64,000 nt of DNA from Edaphobacter modestus (GTDB lineage: Bacteria; Acidobacteriota; Terriglobia; Terriglobales; Acidobacteriaceae), in contig NZ_SHKW01000001.1 in assembly GCF_004217555.1 (NCBI RefSeq), forward strand, positions 2,728,001-2,792,000, given 5' to 3'. The notes beneath the pieces were generated by a model. The model did not search any database. It was not told where the DNA came from and saw nothing but the letters and a program-made list of their open reading frames with translations. How positions within the stretch are numbered: position 1 is the stretch's first letter; each line of letters opens with the position of its first letter. The position numbers and the translations under genes are program-made. Positions 43,743 through 53,001 of the stretch are shown here, piece by piece.

Positions 43743-44915
43743 ATGAATCTGGATCGTCGGGACTTTCTTCGGGCTGCCCTGCCAGCCGGCGCAACCGCTA
43801 CCGGTCTCTTTAACGCGTCTGCATGGCAACCGCTCTTCGCGCAGGCGACAGCCAGTCACGCCCCCGAAGCCCCCATCACCGAACGAACCGTCGGGCTCGA
43901 CGGAGACAGCCCGCCAAGGACCTACGAGCAGCACATCGTCGAACTCCAGCGACTCATGGCGAAAGGCCCCTACCCAGACGTCTACCTCAAAGGCGGAGCC
44001 GTCACCGAATTCGAGCAGCGCATGGCCAGCCTCCTCGGAAAGGAAGACGCCGCCTTCTTTCCCACCGGCACACTCGCCAACAACATCGCCGTGCGCCTGC
44101 TCTGCGGCGAACGCCGCAACCTCCTCATCCAGCACGAAGCCCACCTCTATCAGGACGAAGGCGAAGGCCCATCCCTCCTCTCCGGCATCAACATGATTCC
44201 CCTCGCCCCCGGCAAGCCCTGTCCCAGCATCGAGGAGATCACCGCTGCCCTCGAGACCGCCCAGCACAGCGCCTATTACCCCACCAGCATTGGAGCCATC
44301 TCCATCGAAAGTCCCGTTCGCCGCCAGAACGGCGCCTGCGTCCCCTACGCCGAGGCCGAGAAGATCACCAGCCTCGCACGCTCAAAGAACATCGGCACTC
44401 ACCTCGATGGATCGCGGCTCTTCCTGCTCTCCGGAACTCCCGGCTTTCAGGTCAGAACCTACTGCGCTCTCTTCGACACCGTCTTCGTCTCCATCTACAA
44501 GTTCTTCGGCGCTCCCTTCGGAGCCATCCTCGCCGGAAATAAAGATCTCATCGCACGTGCGAAGGAACTCCGTCACACCTTCGGCGGCCTCATCTATCAC
44601 GGCTGGATCGCCGCGCTTCCCGCGCTCGCCGCCTGCGACGGATTCGAGGCGCGCTTCACTCAGGCTAGACTCGCTTCAGAAAAACTTCTGAACGGACTTG
44701 CCGCCGCGGACGGTTTCACCGTCGAGCGAATCCCAAACGGAAGCAACATCTCCCTCCTTCACGTCTCCCCCAAACGAGCGCAGGGGCTTACCGAAAGGCT
44801 TGCCAAAGCAGACATCCGCATCCTGCCCACTCACGACGGAACCGTAAAGATCTACTTCAACGAATCCATCCTGCGCCAGCCCACCGGCCAGATCCTCGCC
44901 GCCTTTCTTGGCTAG
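43743..44915 (+). CDS. Tat-exported threonine-aldolase-family PLP protein
   Basis: A 390-residue protein starting at ATG 43743 after AAGGAGC. The N-terminus MNLDRRDFLRAALPAGA is a twin-arginine signal with hydrophobic run and a cleavage region near LFAQA. The remainder matches the threonine-aldolase fold: LKGGAVTEFEQRMASLLGKE, HEAHLYQDEGEG, THLDGSRLFLLSG, and the PLP lysine in VSIYKFFGAPFGA. Threonine aldolases are normally cytosolic, so export is unusual. The substrate may not be threonine. It stands alone, convergent with a DUF2490-like gene. Confidence 0.85.
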   Translation: MNLDRRDFLRAALPAGATATGLFNASAWQPLFAQATASHAPEAPITERTVGLDGDSPPRTYEQHIVELQRLMAKGPYPDVYLKGGAVTEFEQRMASLLGKEDAAFFPTGTLANNIAVRLLCGERRNLLIQHEAHLYQDEGEGPSLLSGINMIPLAPGKPCPSIEEITAALETAQHSAYYPTSIGAISIESPVRRQNGACVPYAEAEKITSLARSKNIGTHLDGSRLFLLSGTPGFQVRTYCALFDTVFVSIYKFFGAPFGAILAGNKDLIARAKELRHTFGGLIYHGWIAALPALAACDGFEARFTQARLASEKLLNGLAAADGFTVERIPNGSNISLLHVSPKRAQGLTERLAKADIRILPTHDGTVKIYFNESILRQPTGQILAAFLG

Positions 44916-44962
44916 GTCTAAATTTACCGTCCAAACCGCCACAAAACCAGACCAACGACAAC

Positions 44963-45661
44963 CTAGAAGAAAAGATTGAGCACCAGACCAAACTGATTCA
45001 ACTGCTGATTGGGACTCTTGCCGGTATTGTTCTGGTGCTCATAGTACGGGTCCAACTGCACATGCTTTCGGATCGGGAAAAGGCATCCCGCATAGATCGC
45101 AGTATCGCTCCACTTCCCATACTGGCTCTGGTAAAAGGCCTCCACGCCCGCATAAGGCCTCAGATGAAAGGAACGAATTGCAACCGCTCTCTCGACCTGC
45201 ACTCGATTCCGATAGCGCCAGGCGAAGCTATCGCCGCTCTTCCAGTCAAGGTCGAATCGGTTCCGGTCCGTCAGAAGAAGCTTGCCTTTCATCGGAAAGC
45301 GCGCAGTCGCCACCGGCTCGATCCGATTCGTCGCCGCGCCGCTGTTCGCTTGAGGCAGGTAGCGGTACCCCACCGACAATACCAGTAGCCGCGGCTTCGC
45401 ATCATCCAGATCGAACCTCGTAACGTTGGCCAGTCGGACCCAGGAATGAACGTAAAAATCCACGGTGGGTCCAAACTCCGCCTGGACCGGCTCATTGGCC
45501 TCTCGCGTCTGCTTCGCCTGGAAATGGAACCGCACCCCATTGCGCAGCTTGGAATAAAAATCTATCTCCGGCAGGAACTGGCTGGTCTGAGCGCGTGCCG
45601 GCAAACAGAAACAAATCAAGCCCACCGCAACCACGAGTTGCCGCCATATTGTTCCACGCAT
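44963..45661 (-). CDS. Outer-membrane DUF2490-like protein
   Basis: A 232-residue protein with a signal peptide (VVAVGLICFCLPARAQT). Alternating strand segments such as FYSKLRNGVRFHFQAKQ, FAWRYRNRVQVERA and LDPYYEHQNNT, and the terminal LVLNLFF, fit a small beta barrel of the DUF2490 type. The function is unknown. Starts at ATG 45661 or, five codons further, ATG 45676. Confidence 0.65.
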   Translation of the reverse strand: MRGTIWRQLVVAVGLICFCLPARAQTSQFLPEIDFYSKLRNGVRFHFQAKQTREANEPVQAEFGPTVDFYVHSWVRLANVTRFDLDDAKPRLLVLSVGYRYLPQANSGAATNRIEPVATARFPMKGKLLLTDRNRFDLDWKSGDSFAWRYRNRVQVERAVAIRSFHLRPYAGVEAFYQSQYGKWSDTAIYAGCLFPIRKHVQLDPYYEHQNNTGKSPNQQLNQFGLVLNLFF

Positions 45662-45992
45662 TGAAACCGCTCTCACGCCGGACTGGATTCAAACCCAGGG
45701 GATATCGAGCATATCGCGAAATCAAGTCCGATATTTTCCCAAACAATCTGCCCATCCGGATGGCGGGTGCCCCCAATGCGCAATCCACTCCAGGAAGAGC
45801 AAGGCTTCAGCCGCGCACCGCACTGCCGAAGGGCCACAGCGCAGACCGAGAGGAGAAGCGACGAATCCGGTCACAAATCTCCCACCCAGTCGGCAAACAA
45901 TTGCGATCTCCCCATCGCCCAATCATCCCATCCCTGTACGATGAGTATCTAGCTCCTAACCCTGTCGATCCGGAAGAAGCCTTACGTCGCAA
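45662..45992. other. 331-base intergenic gap without a clear gene
   Basis: This gap lies between the divergent DUF2490-like and MFS genes. I see no convincing coding frame, RNA gene, terminator or strong promoter match. Purine-rich segments (GACCGAGAGGAGAAGCGACG) have no start codon in useful frame. It presumably holds both promoters. Confidence 0.6.
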
Positions 45993-47234
45993 ATGCCTCG
46001 TAGCCCCGAGTTTCTAGCACGCATCTTCAGAGCCTTCCGCTACCGCGACTTCCGCTTGATGTGGATGGGGGCCTGCGTCTCCACCATCGGCACCTTCGTC
46101 CAGCAGTTCGCACAGAGCTGGCTCGTCTACGACCTCACCAAGGACGCCTTCTACCTCGGCCTCGACCTCTTCCTCGGCCAGCTGCCCATCATCCTGTTCT
46201 CCCTCTTCGGCGGCGTCTTTGCCGACCGCCTGGATCGCCGGAAGATGCTTCTCGCCTCGCAATACATCCAGATGGTGTGCGCCTTTCTGCTCGCCCTGCT
46301 CTTCGCAACCCACATCATCAAGGTCTGGCACATCCTTGCGCTCTCCTTCTTTGTGGGAGTCGGACAATCCTTCGGCGGTCCCGCCTACTCGGCACTTCTG
46401 CCAACCCTGGTCGACCCCGAGGGCCTCTCCAACGCCATCGCGATGAACTCCATTCAGTTCAACCTCGCCCGCATCGTCGGACCCACCCTCGGAGGGCTGG
46501 CCTACGCCACGCTCGGTGCCACTTGGTGCTTCACTCTCAACGGCATCTCCTACCTCGCCGTCATCGCCTCGCTCTTCATGATCCAGGTGAAGTTCGTACC
46601 GGTTAAATCCACCGAGTCGGTCCTCACCAGCATGAAAGAAGGGCTCCGATTCATACGACACCGTGATGGCATGAGCGCGCTCGTCATCCTCGCATTTTGC
46701 ACGACCCTCTTCGGCTCCTCCATCAACAGCTTTTTACCTGTCTTCGTTCGCAACATCTTCAACAAAGGCCCCGAGACTTACACACTCTTACTGGTATGTT
46801 CGGGCGCGGGATCGGTCCTTGGCGCACTTGCCGTAGCCGCCTCGGAGAAGATGAAGGGACAGGGCCGTCTCTCGTTACTCATCCTCGTCTCCTTAGGTCT
46901 CGCCACATCGGGCTTCGCGCTCTCCAGATGGCTTCCTCTCTCTTGCGCGCTGATGTTTCTGGGTGGCGCAGCTATCATGGCTTCCGCCTCGTTCATGCTT
47001 TCCCTCGCTCAGCGGATCACGACGGATGCGATGCGAGGACGGGTCATGAGCGTCTACAGCCTGGCCTTCCGGGCGGGAATTCCATTAGGTGGCCTTGTAC
47101 TCGGTAAACTGATCCCCATCTTCGGAGTCTCAAAGGCTCTCACAGGAGCCGGATTGGCGCTGGTGGCGATCTCGCTGTACTTCCTCATCCTGAATCAGGA
47201 CTCCACGTTCCGCCCCGCCTCCCAGGAGCCATAA
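45993..47234 (+). CDS. MFS transporter (EntS-like, 12 helices)
   Basis: A 413-residue permease. The N-terminal FRAFRYRDFRLMWMGACVSTIGT and the loop 2-3 motif GGVFADRLDRRKMLL are typical of the EntS/MFS_3 group of drug and siderophore exporters. A second conserved loop (RITTDAMRGRVMSVYSLAFRAGIPLGG) is in the second half. About 12 membrane helices. No siderophore genes nearby; the substrate is unknown. ATG at 45993. Confidence 0.9.
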   Translation: MPRSPEFLARIFRAFRYRDFRLMWMGACVSTIGTFVQQFAQSWLVYDLTKDAFYLGLDLFLGQLPIILFSLFGGVFADRLDRRKMLLASQYIQMVCAFLLALLFATHIIKVWHILALSFFVGVGQSFGGPAYSALLPTLVDPEGLSNAIAMNSIQFNLARIVGPTLGGLAYATLGATWCFTLNGISYLAVIASLFMIQVKFVPVKSTESVLTSMKEGLRFIRHRDGMSALVILAFCTTLFGSSINSFLPVFVRNIFNKGPETYTLLLVCSGAGSVLGALAVAASEKMKGQGRLSLLILVSLGLATSGFALSRWLPLSCALMFLGGAAIMASASFMLSLAQRITTDAMRGRVMSVYSLAFRAGIPLGGLVLGKLIPIFGVSKALTGAGLALVAISLYFLILNQDSTFRPASQEP

Positions 47235-47427
47235 GCGTCCTCCGATAAGCTCAAGAGCGATGCGCCTACGCTCCATCCTCTCGAGCATCTGTCTCACCGC
47301 GCTCCTGTCGCCGGTTGGACATTCCTACGGCCTCATTGCATAGATACGAACCATCGCCCAGGCCCGATCCGCACTCTCAAATGTAAAATTCGCCTACTAC
47401 GGGACCCAGCATCCATCGAGGTGAGAG

Positions 47428-48918
47428 ATGTCCCATCTACGGCGAATATTCCTCACTCTTTTACTCCTCCCAGCCTTCTCTGCCGCGCAGGAAACCCACA
47501 ACCACCCCGCACCTGAAAAACTGGGAACAGTCTCGTTCCCCATCTCCTGCAAACCCGCCGTTCAGCAGCAGTTCGACCGAGGCGTGGCCCTGCTTCACTC
47601 CTTCGCCTACGCCGACGCCAGGAATGCATTTCAGGATGTCGCCACACTCGATCCGCAGTGCGCCATCGCGCATTGGGGATCGGCCATGACGTACTTTCAC
47701 CAGCTCTGGGAGCCACCCATCCCACCCGCAACCCTTACCGCAGCTCAACAGCAAATCCAACTGGCCCAGCAGATCAAAACAGCCTCCGAACGCGAGCGCC
47801 AGTTCATCGATAGCCTGGCCCTGGTCTATCGAGACGCAGCCACCATTCCGTTCCACACCCGCGCGCTGAACTACGAGCACGCGATGCGCGACGTCGCTTC
47901 CACCAACCCAACCGACGTCGAAGCGCAGGTCTTCTACGCGCTCGCCCTTCTAGCCACCGCATCTCCCACCGACAAGACCCATGCCAACCAGAAAAAAGCC
48001 GCCGCCTTGCTCGAGCCGCTCGATCGCGCCTACCCGCAGCATCCGGGCATCCCTCACTACCTCATCCACGCATACGACAACGCGGAGCTCGCCCCGCAGG
48101 GCCTCGAAGCGGCGAAGGCCTACGCCCAGATCGCTCCCTCCGCGCCGCACGCCCTGCACATGCCCTCGCATATCTTCACTCGGCTCGGCCTCTGGGATGA
48201 CTCCATCGCGTCCAACCTTGCCGCAAGAGAAGCGGCCCATCAGCAGGGCGACACCGGCGAAGAGCTGCACACCATGGATTACCTTGTCTACGCCTACCTG
48301 CAAAGCGGACGCGATAAAGACGCCGCTCAGGTCGTCCAGCAACTGAAGAACGAGCCGAGGCTGAATGAAGGCGATTTCAAAATAGCCTACGCCTCCACCG
48401 CAATGCCGATTCGTCTCCTCGTTGAGCGCAATCAGTGGTCCAACGCTGCCGCTATCGTTCCTCCAGCTGGAGCCCCGCCTCAAGTAATCGCAATCGCGCT
48501 CTGGGCTCGAGGCCTGGGACTCGCCCGGACCGGCCACTCAACCGAGGTACGTCTGGAGATCGATAAATTGCAGCAGATCCAACAGCAGCTCCGCACCTCG
48601 GGCCGAGACTACTGGGCGACCCAGGTCGCGATTCTGAAGCACGAAGTCATGGCGTGGTCAGCCCATGCGGAAAAGAGACCAGAGGAAGCGGCAACACTCA
48701 TGCGAAGAGCCGCCGACGAAGAGGACGCAGTCGAAAAACTTCCCGTCACCCCAGGCCCCATTCTCCCTGCCCGCGAGCAGCTTGGCTCCCTGCTTCTGGA
48801 ACAGAACCAGCCAAGCCTGGCGCTGAAAGAATTCCAGACGGCCCTCGCAAATGCCCCCGGGCGCTACGGTGCCAGGCAAGGCGGAGCACGCGCCGCCGAA
48901 CTTTCAAGTCAGAACTAA
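47428..48918 (+). CDS. Secreted tetratricopeptide-repeat protein
   Basis: A 496-residue protein with a signal peptide (LRRIFLTLLLLPAFSAAQ). The mature part has helical pairs with a TPR-like look: FDRGVALLHSFAYADARNAF, LDPQCAIAHWGSAMTYF, and HAYDNAELAPQGLEAAKAYA with the motif PHALHMPSHIFTRLGLWDDS. Such proteins are widespread and unassigned in soil Acidobacteriota and Planctomycetota. Likely a periplasmic or surface scaffold. ATG at 47428 after a GAGGTGAGAG site. Alone on the strand. Confidence 0.8.
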   Translation: MSHLRRIFLTLLLLPAFSAAQETHNHPAPEKLGTVSFPISCKPAVQQQFDRGVALLHSFAYADARNAFQDVATLDPQCAIAHWGSAMTYFHQLWEPPIPPATLTAAQQQIQLAQQIKTASERERQFIDSLALVYRDAATIPFHTRALNYEHAMRDVASTNPTDVEAQVFYALALLATASPTDKTHANQKKAAALLEPLDRAYPQHPGIPHYLIHAYDNAELAPQGLEAAKAYAQIAPSAPHALHMPSHIFTRLGLWDDSIASNLAAREAAHQQGDTGEELHTMDYLVYAYLQSGRDKDAAQVVQQLKNEPRLNEGDFKIAYASTAMPIRLLVERNQWSNAAAIVPPAGAPPQVIAIALWARGLGLARTGHSTEVRLEIDKLQQIQQQLRTSGRDYWATQVAILKHEVMAWSAHAEKRPEEAATLMRRAADEEDAVEKLPVTPGPILPAREQLGSLLLEQNQPSLALKEFQTALANAPGRYGARQGGARAAELSSQN

Positions 48919-49003
48919 AGCTACGTCATCGTGCTCTGTGAACCACTTTATGCAGCCTCGTCCCATGAAGGACTTCGGGCAAGCGCACTTCTTCCTTACC
49001 AAC

Positions 49004-49423
49004 CTAAGCTGTCGAAACGACGCCAAGCTGCTGCATCATCCCAAAGGTATCCATCAGGATTCGGCTATCGGTCATCTTCCCATCCACAATACGGTCGATT
49101 ACAACGCCCTTCACGCTGACACTCTTTCCTGTCGCAGGAATTCCAAGAAAGGTCCCGCGATGGGTGCCCGTCCACGTGAATCTGCTGACGACCTTTTCGC
49201 CTGAGACCACGGTCTCTTCGACTACCCAGTAAAGATCGGGAAATGCAGCGCGCATCATCCCGATCATTTCTTTCAAGCCTTCGCGTCCCTGCCGCTGGCC
49301 GGGCAGAGGATCAAGCTCGACAAAGTCCTCGGCGACGATCTCGTCGGCCACCTCGAGCCTTCCCTGGTTAAGCACCTCATCGATAAACCTGCCGACGACC
49401 GCTACGTTCCCTGGCTCCGCCAT
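49004..49423 (-). CDS. SnoaL-like ester cyclase family protein
   Basis: A 139-residue NTF2-fold protein. It shows VVGRFIDEVLNQGRLEVADE then FVELDPLPGQRQGREGLKEM, and SRFTWTGTHRGTFLGIPATG, which follow the SnoaL/ester-cyclase pattern. Catalytic acid/base residues are not obvious. Such small proteins often act on small hydrophobic substrates; no neighbour suggests a pathway. ATG at 49423. Confidence 0.85.
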   Translation of the reverse strand: MAEPGNVAVVGRFIDEVLNQGRLEVADEIVAEDFVELDPLPGQRQGREGLKEMIGMMRAAFPDLYWVVEETVVSGEKVVSRFTWTGTHRGTFLGIPATGKSVSVKGVVIDRIVDGKMTDSRILMDTFGMMQQLGVVSTA

Positions 49424-49562
49424 TCCTCATCCCCGGCTTTCAGAGTTCAGAAGCGCAAACCTTATGCCCATAGACCGGCCATGTCAAGCTTAAGATCGCA
49501 TAAGCCGCAATTCATGAATCACTTAGATATAGATGCGCTCTTGGAAGTATCCTTGAAGAGCC

Positions 49563-50948
49563 ATGCCGACCGAAACCAGGACGAACCTCCGCCAGCTAGC
49601 CACCGACGTTCTCACCCGCGCCCTCCGCGCCGGAGCCACAGATGCAGAGGCAGTCGTCTATGAGGGAGACGAGTTCTCCGCCCGCGTCCGTCTCGGGCAG
49701 GTCGAGACGCTCAAGGAGTCTGGCTCCCGCGCCGTGGGCCTGCGCGTCTTTCTTGGCCAGAAGACCGCCAGCACCTCGTCCTCCGATTTCTCCGAGGATG
49801 CGATTGCGCATCTCGTCGAGGGCGCAATCACTTTGGCGAAGGTAACCAGTGAAGACCCTTTTGCCGGTTTGCCCGAGCCGGGAGAGTTCGGTCAGCTCGA
49901 AGGCGACCTGAAGCTTTACTTCGATGACGTCAACCATCTGCCTCCAGCCGAGCGAATCGAGATCGCGAAGCGCAGCGAAGCCGCTGCGATGGCCTTCGAT
50001 ACCCGCATCCAGAACTCCGGCGGAGCCGACTTCGACACCGGAACCTCGCACAAGATCCTCACCAACTCCCGCGGCTTCACCGGAGAGTATCGCCGCTCCT
50101 ACTGCGGCTTCTCCGTCTCGCCCATCGCCATCGACGAGAAGGGCGGAATGCAGCGCAACTACTGGTACTCCAGCTCGCGCACCACGTCGCTGCTCGAGTC
50201 GCCGGAAGAGATCGGCCGCATCGCCGCCGAGCGCACGCTGCGCCGGCTGGGAGCGCGGCGCGTGCCCACCCAGAAGGCCCCGGTGGTCTTCTCGCCCGAG
50301 ATCGCGCGCTCGATCATCGGCAACATCTTCGACGCCGCCAACGGCGACGCCATCTACCGGCACGCTACCTTCTTCGCCGACATGCTCGGCAAGCAGGTAG
50401 CAGGCGAGAACATCACCGTCATCGACGATGGAACGATGATGCTCGGCGGCGATATCAAGATCGGGGGCTTCGGAACCTCGCCCTTCGATGGCGAGGGTCT
50501 CCCCTCGCGGCGCACGGTGCTGGTGCAGAACGGTGTGCTCGAGAACTACGTCAACAACACCTACACGGCGCGCAAGCTCAATATGAAGTCCACAGGAAAC
50601 GCCTCGCGCGGGCTGGCAGGAAATCCGGGAATCGGCTCCGGCAACTTCTATCTCGAGCCCGGAACGCAAACTCCCGACGAGATCATCGGCGGAATCAGAA
50701 ACGGTCTCTACGTGACCGAGACGATGGGCTTCGGCGTCAACATGGTAACGGGCGACTACTCGCAGGGCGCTGCGGGGATGTGGATCGAGAACGGCGAGCT
50801 CGCCTATCCGGTGGAAGAGATTACCATCGCGGGGAACCTCAAGGACATGTACCGCAACATCGTCGCGATTGGAAACGATCTGGTCTTCCGTAGCGCGGCA
50901 GCAGCGCCGACGATTCAGATTGAAGGCATGACCATCGCAGGCTCTTAG
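49563..50948 (+). CDS. pmbA: TldE/PmbA, non-catalytic partner of TldD
   Basis: A 461-residue TldD/PmbA family member lacking the HExxxH zinc site of TldD; where TldD has that motif, it reads VFSPEIARSIIGNIFDAAN. C-terminal landmarks are GNFYLEPGTQTPDEIIGGI and GVNMVTGDYSQGAAGMWIENG. It forms the heterodimeric protease with TldD. The gene is 7 kb from tldD, with seven unrelated genes between, a split arrangement. ATG at 49563. Confidence 0.93.
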   Translation: MPTETRTNLRQLATDVLTRALRAGATDAEAVVYEGDEFSARVRLGQVETLKESGSRAVGLRVFLGQKTASTSSSDFSEDAIAHLVEGAITLAKVTSEDPFAGLPEPGEFGQLEGDLKLYFDDVNHLPPAERIEIAKRSEAAAMAFDTRIQNSGGADFDTGTSHKILTNSRGFTGEYRRSYCGFSVSPIAIDEKGGMQRNYWYSSSRTTSLLESPEEIGRIAAERTLRRLGARRVPTQKAPVVFSPEIARSIIGNIFDAANGDAIYRHATFFADMLGKQVAGENITVIDDGTMMLGGDIKIGGFGTSPFDGEGLPSRRTVLVQNGVLENYVNNTYTARKLNMKSTGNASRGLAGNPGIGSGNFYLEPGTQTPDEIIGGIRNGLYVTETMGFGVNMVTGDYSQGAAGMWIENGELAYPVEEITIAGNLKDMYRNIVAIGNDLVFRSAAAAPTIQIEGMTIAGS

Positions 50949-51472
50949 CGATATTGTGGCGGACGTTTGGTTTGATATGTAGTTCCATCGAAGGTGTAGC
51001 GAATCGTTCCATCAGTTACTGCCGTGTAGTACACAGCCGCAATATTTCGTAACCCGTTGGTCTTTTGTTTCCCGATACTGAGTGAGTCGGCGAAAGCAGT
51101 CAAAACCAACCTCATCCCTTGAGGCGTTTCGCGGTAGACCCAGTAGTGCGTCGCATGAGCACCTGTCAGGAAACTTTGTCCGATCACAACGTAGTCACGC
51201 TCTCGCTCATTCGCGAGATGCACGATCGAACATAACGTCCAGTCGTCGGGAAGAGAAGTTCGAGGTAGTGATTCAGAGTCCAGCGTCTCTTGTACGAAAG
51301 AGTCTCGCTCCAACAATTGACGAATGGACAAAGGCAGAGCAACTTTGTGAGTTACCTCTCCCTCCGTCGAAAAATAGGATTGCTCTTGCGACAGTGGAGA
51401 CTCAGTTGATGTGCTGAAGACCTGGTTTTGAGTCAACAGCGTAAAGGCAAGCAGTAAATGACAGAGGTTCAT
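50945..51472 (-). CDS. Secreted hypothetical protein, AT-rich
   Basis: A 175-residue protein with a signal-like N-terminus (MNLCHLLLAFTLLTQNQVFS). The middle includes SLPDDWTLCSIVHLANERER and YWVYRETPQGMRLVLTAF. I do not recognise a family. Codon use is lower in GC than neighbouring genes, suggesting recent acquisition. The stop overlaps the pmbA stop by four bases (convergent). The upstream extension to 51544 is less likely, as it removes the signal from the N-terminus. Confidence 0.6.
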   Translation of the reverse strand: MNLCHLLLAFTLLTQNQVFSTSTESPLSQEQSYFSTEGEVTHKVALPLSIRQLLERDSFVQETLDSESLPRTSLPDDWTLCSIVHLANERERDYVVIGQSFLTGAHATHYWVYRETPQGMRLVLTAFADSLSIGKQKTNGLRNIAAVYYTAVTDGTIRYTFDGTTYQTKRPPQYR

Positions 51473-51534
51473 TGATTTTCCGATGTGAAGCAGCTTACCC
51501 TTTCTTCTCTTTTGGAGACAGATAAAATGTAGCC

Positions 51535-52917
51535 GTGGCGGCAAACTTCCACTTCGAAAAAACAGTCGCCTTCTCTCCCGAGCAGGCCGATGCGATTCTC
51601 CGTTCCATTCCAGCCCTGCCGGGAGTCTTCGCGCTCTACGGCGAGCAGTCCGGTTCCGAGCCTTACCTGACGCGGGCGGCAGATCTGCGCCGCCGCATGA
51701 AGCGCCTGCTCGATCCGCCGGAGTCGCAATCGAAGCGGCTGAACCTGCGCGAAAGAGTTGCGCGGATCGAATACACGATCACGGGCTCGGAGTTTGAGTC
51801 GACCCTGACGCTCTACCACGCGACCGCCGCGGTCTTCGGTTACGCCGACGCGCGTCGACGCCTGCGGCTGCACACGCCAACGTTCCTGCGCTTCACCGTG
51901 GAGAATGAGTTTCCCCGCGTCTATGCAACCAACCGGCTTTCGAAACGAGGCCTCACGCAGATGTACGGGCCGTTCCCTTCGCGGGCTGCGGCGGAGAGAT
52001 ATTGCGACGCCGTCCTCGACCTCTTCAAGCTGCGGCGCTGCCATGAAGACCTTGCGCCTTACCCGGAGCATCCGGGCTGCGTCTATGGCGAGATGAAGAA
52101 GTGTATCGAGCCGTGCAAGCAGGCCTGCACACCAGAACAGTATGCAGCCGAAGCTGCAGCGGTGAAGGCATTCTTCGACACACGCGGCGAGAGTATGTTG
52201 TCCGGCATCGCCGTCGAGCGAGAACGCGCATCGGAAGAGATGGAGTTCGAGCGTGCGGCCCAGCTTCACGAGCAACACCAGAAGGTGAAGGCCGCAGCCG
52301 CGCTGGCCGACGAGATCGTACAGCCGGTTCCGAAGCTACGCGCTATTGTCGTGCAAAAAGCTGCGCCCGTGGAGGACCGAGGAGATGAAGCCGCGCTGTT
52401 CCTTCTGGCTGCAGGCTGCATCGTCGGACCAGAGCGTATGTCGACGCTGGGGGTTCGCGCGGTCAAGGAGCAGACGAGCGTAGGCAGCTCTCTGTTCGCC
52501 CAGCCATTGATGCTGGCGCCCGTACCCATGGAAGGCGAGGCTGCTGAGAGTACAGGCTCTCCCGAAGATCGGGCGCGTGAGGCGATTGAGCAGCTCGAGA
52601 AGCGCGCCTCCGGAGACAGCGACCTCGCCCTGTTGAGCGATCACCTTTCGTTGTTCCGCCGATGGTACTACCGGCCCGAAAAACAGCGCGCCGGTGAGGC
52701 TTTTCTCCCCCATCCGGATGGAAGCTGGCCGATTCGAAGGGTTCTGCGCGGTGCGGCGAGACAGGTTCTCGGTGAGCCCGGGCCATTGCCCGATGTCCAG
52801 CGCGAGGCAGCGAAGAAGGCTACGAAAGAAGCAAAGACGCGGGTGCTGCATCAGGGACGGCCGGATGTGGAGCGCATCGTTCCGGTCGTGGACAGGAAAG
52901 CGGAGGGCGAGCCATAA
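51535..52917 (+). CDS. UvrC-like protein lacking the C-terminal nuclease domain; degenerate GIY-YIG
   Basis: A 460-residue protein related to the N-terminal two-thirds of UvrC. The GIY-YIG half reads PGVFALYG and EPYLTRAADLRRRMKRLL, where the YVG/YIG element is YLT. A Cys-rich region (CHEDLAPYPEHPGC, KKCIEPCKQAC) corresponds to the UvrC Fe-S region, and an UVR-like helix is at EEMEFERAAQLHEQHQKV. The RNase-H-like endonuclease and helix-hairpin-helix tail of UvrC are absent; the last 150 residues are unrelated. It is unlikely to replace UvrC. Start GTG 51535. Confidence 0.85.
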   Translation: MAANFHFEKTVAFSPEQADAILRSIPALPGVFALYGEQSGSEPYLTRAADLRRRMKRLLDPPESQSKRLNLRERVARIEYTITGSEFESTLTLYHATAAVFGYADARRRLRLHTPTFLRFTVENEFPRVYATNRLSKRGLTQMYGPFPSRAAAERYCDAVLDLFKLRRCHEDLAPYPEHPGCVYGEMKKCIEPCKQACTPEQYAAEAAAVKAFFDTRGESMLSGIAVERERASEEMEFERAAQLHEQHQKVKAAAALADEIVQPVPKLRAIVVQKAAPVEDRGDEAALFLLAAGCIVGPERMSTLGVRAVKEQTSVGSSLFAQPLMLAPVPMEGEAAESTGSPEDRAREAIEQLEKRASGDSDLALLSDHLSLFRRWYYRPEKQRAGEAFLPHPDGSWPIRRVLRGAARQVLGEPGPLPDVQREAAKKATKEAKTRVLHQGRPDVERIVPVVDRKAEGEP

Positions 52918-53001
52918 CGGTCCGACACGCAGCGCGTCTCAATCAAGAAGACCGATCCTCCCTGCGCCGCACTGGTAAACTCTCAACACAGGAGCACACC
53001 C

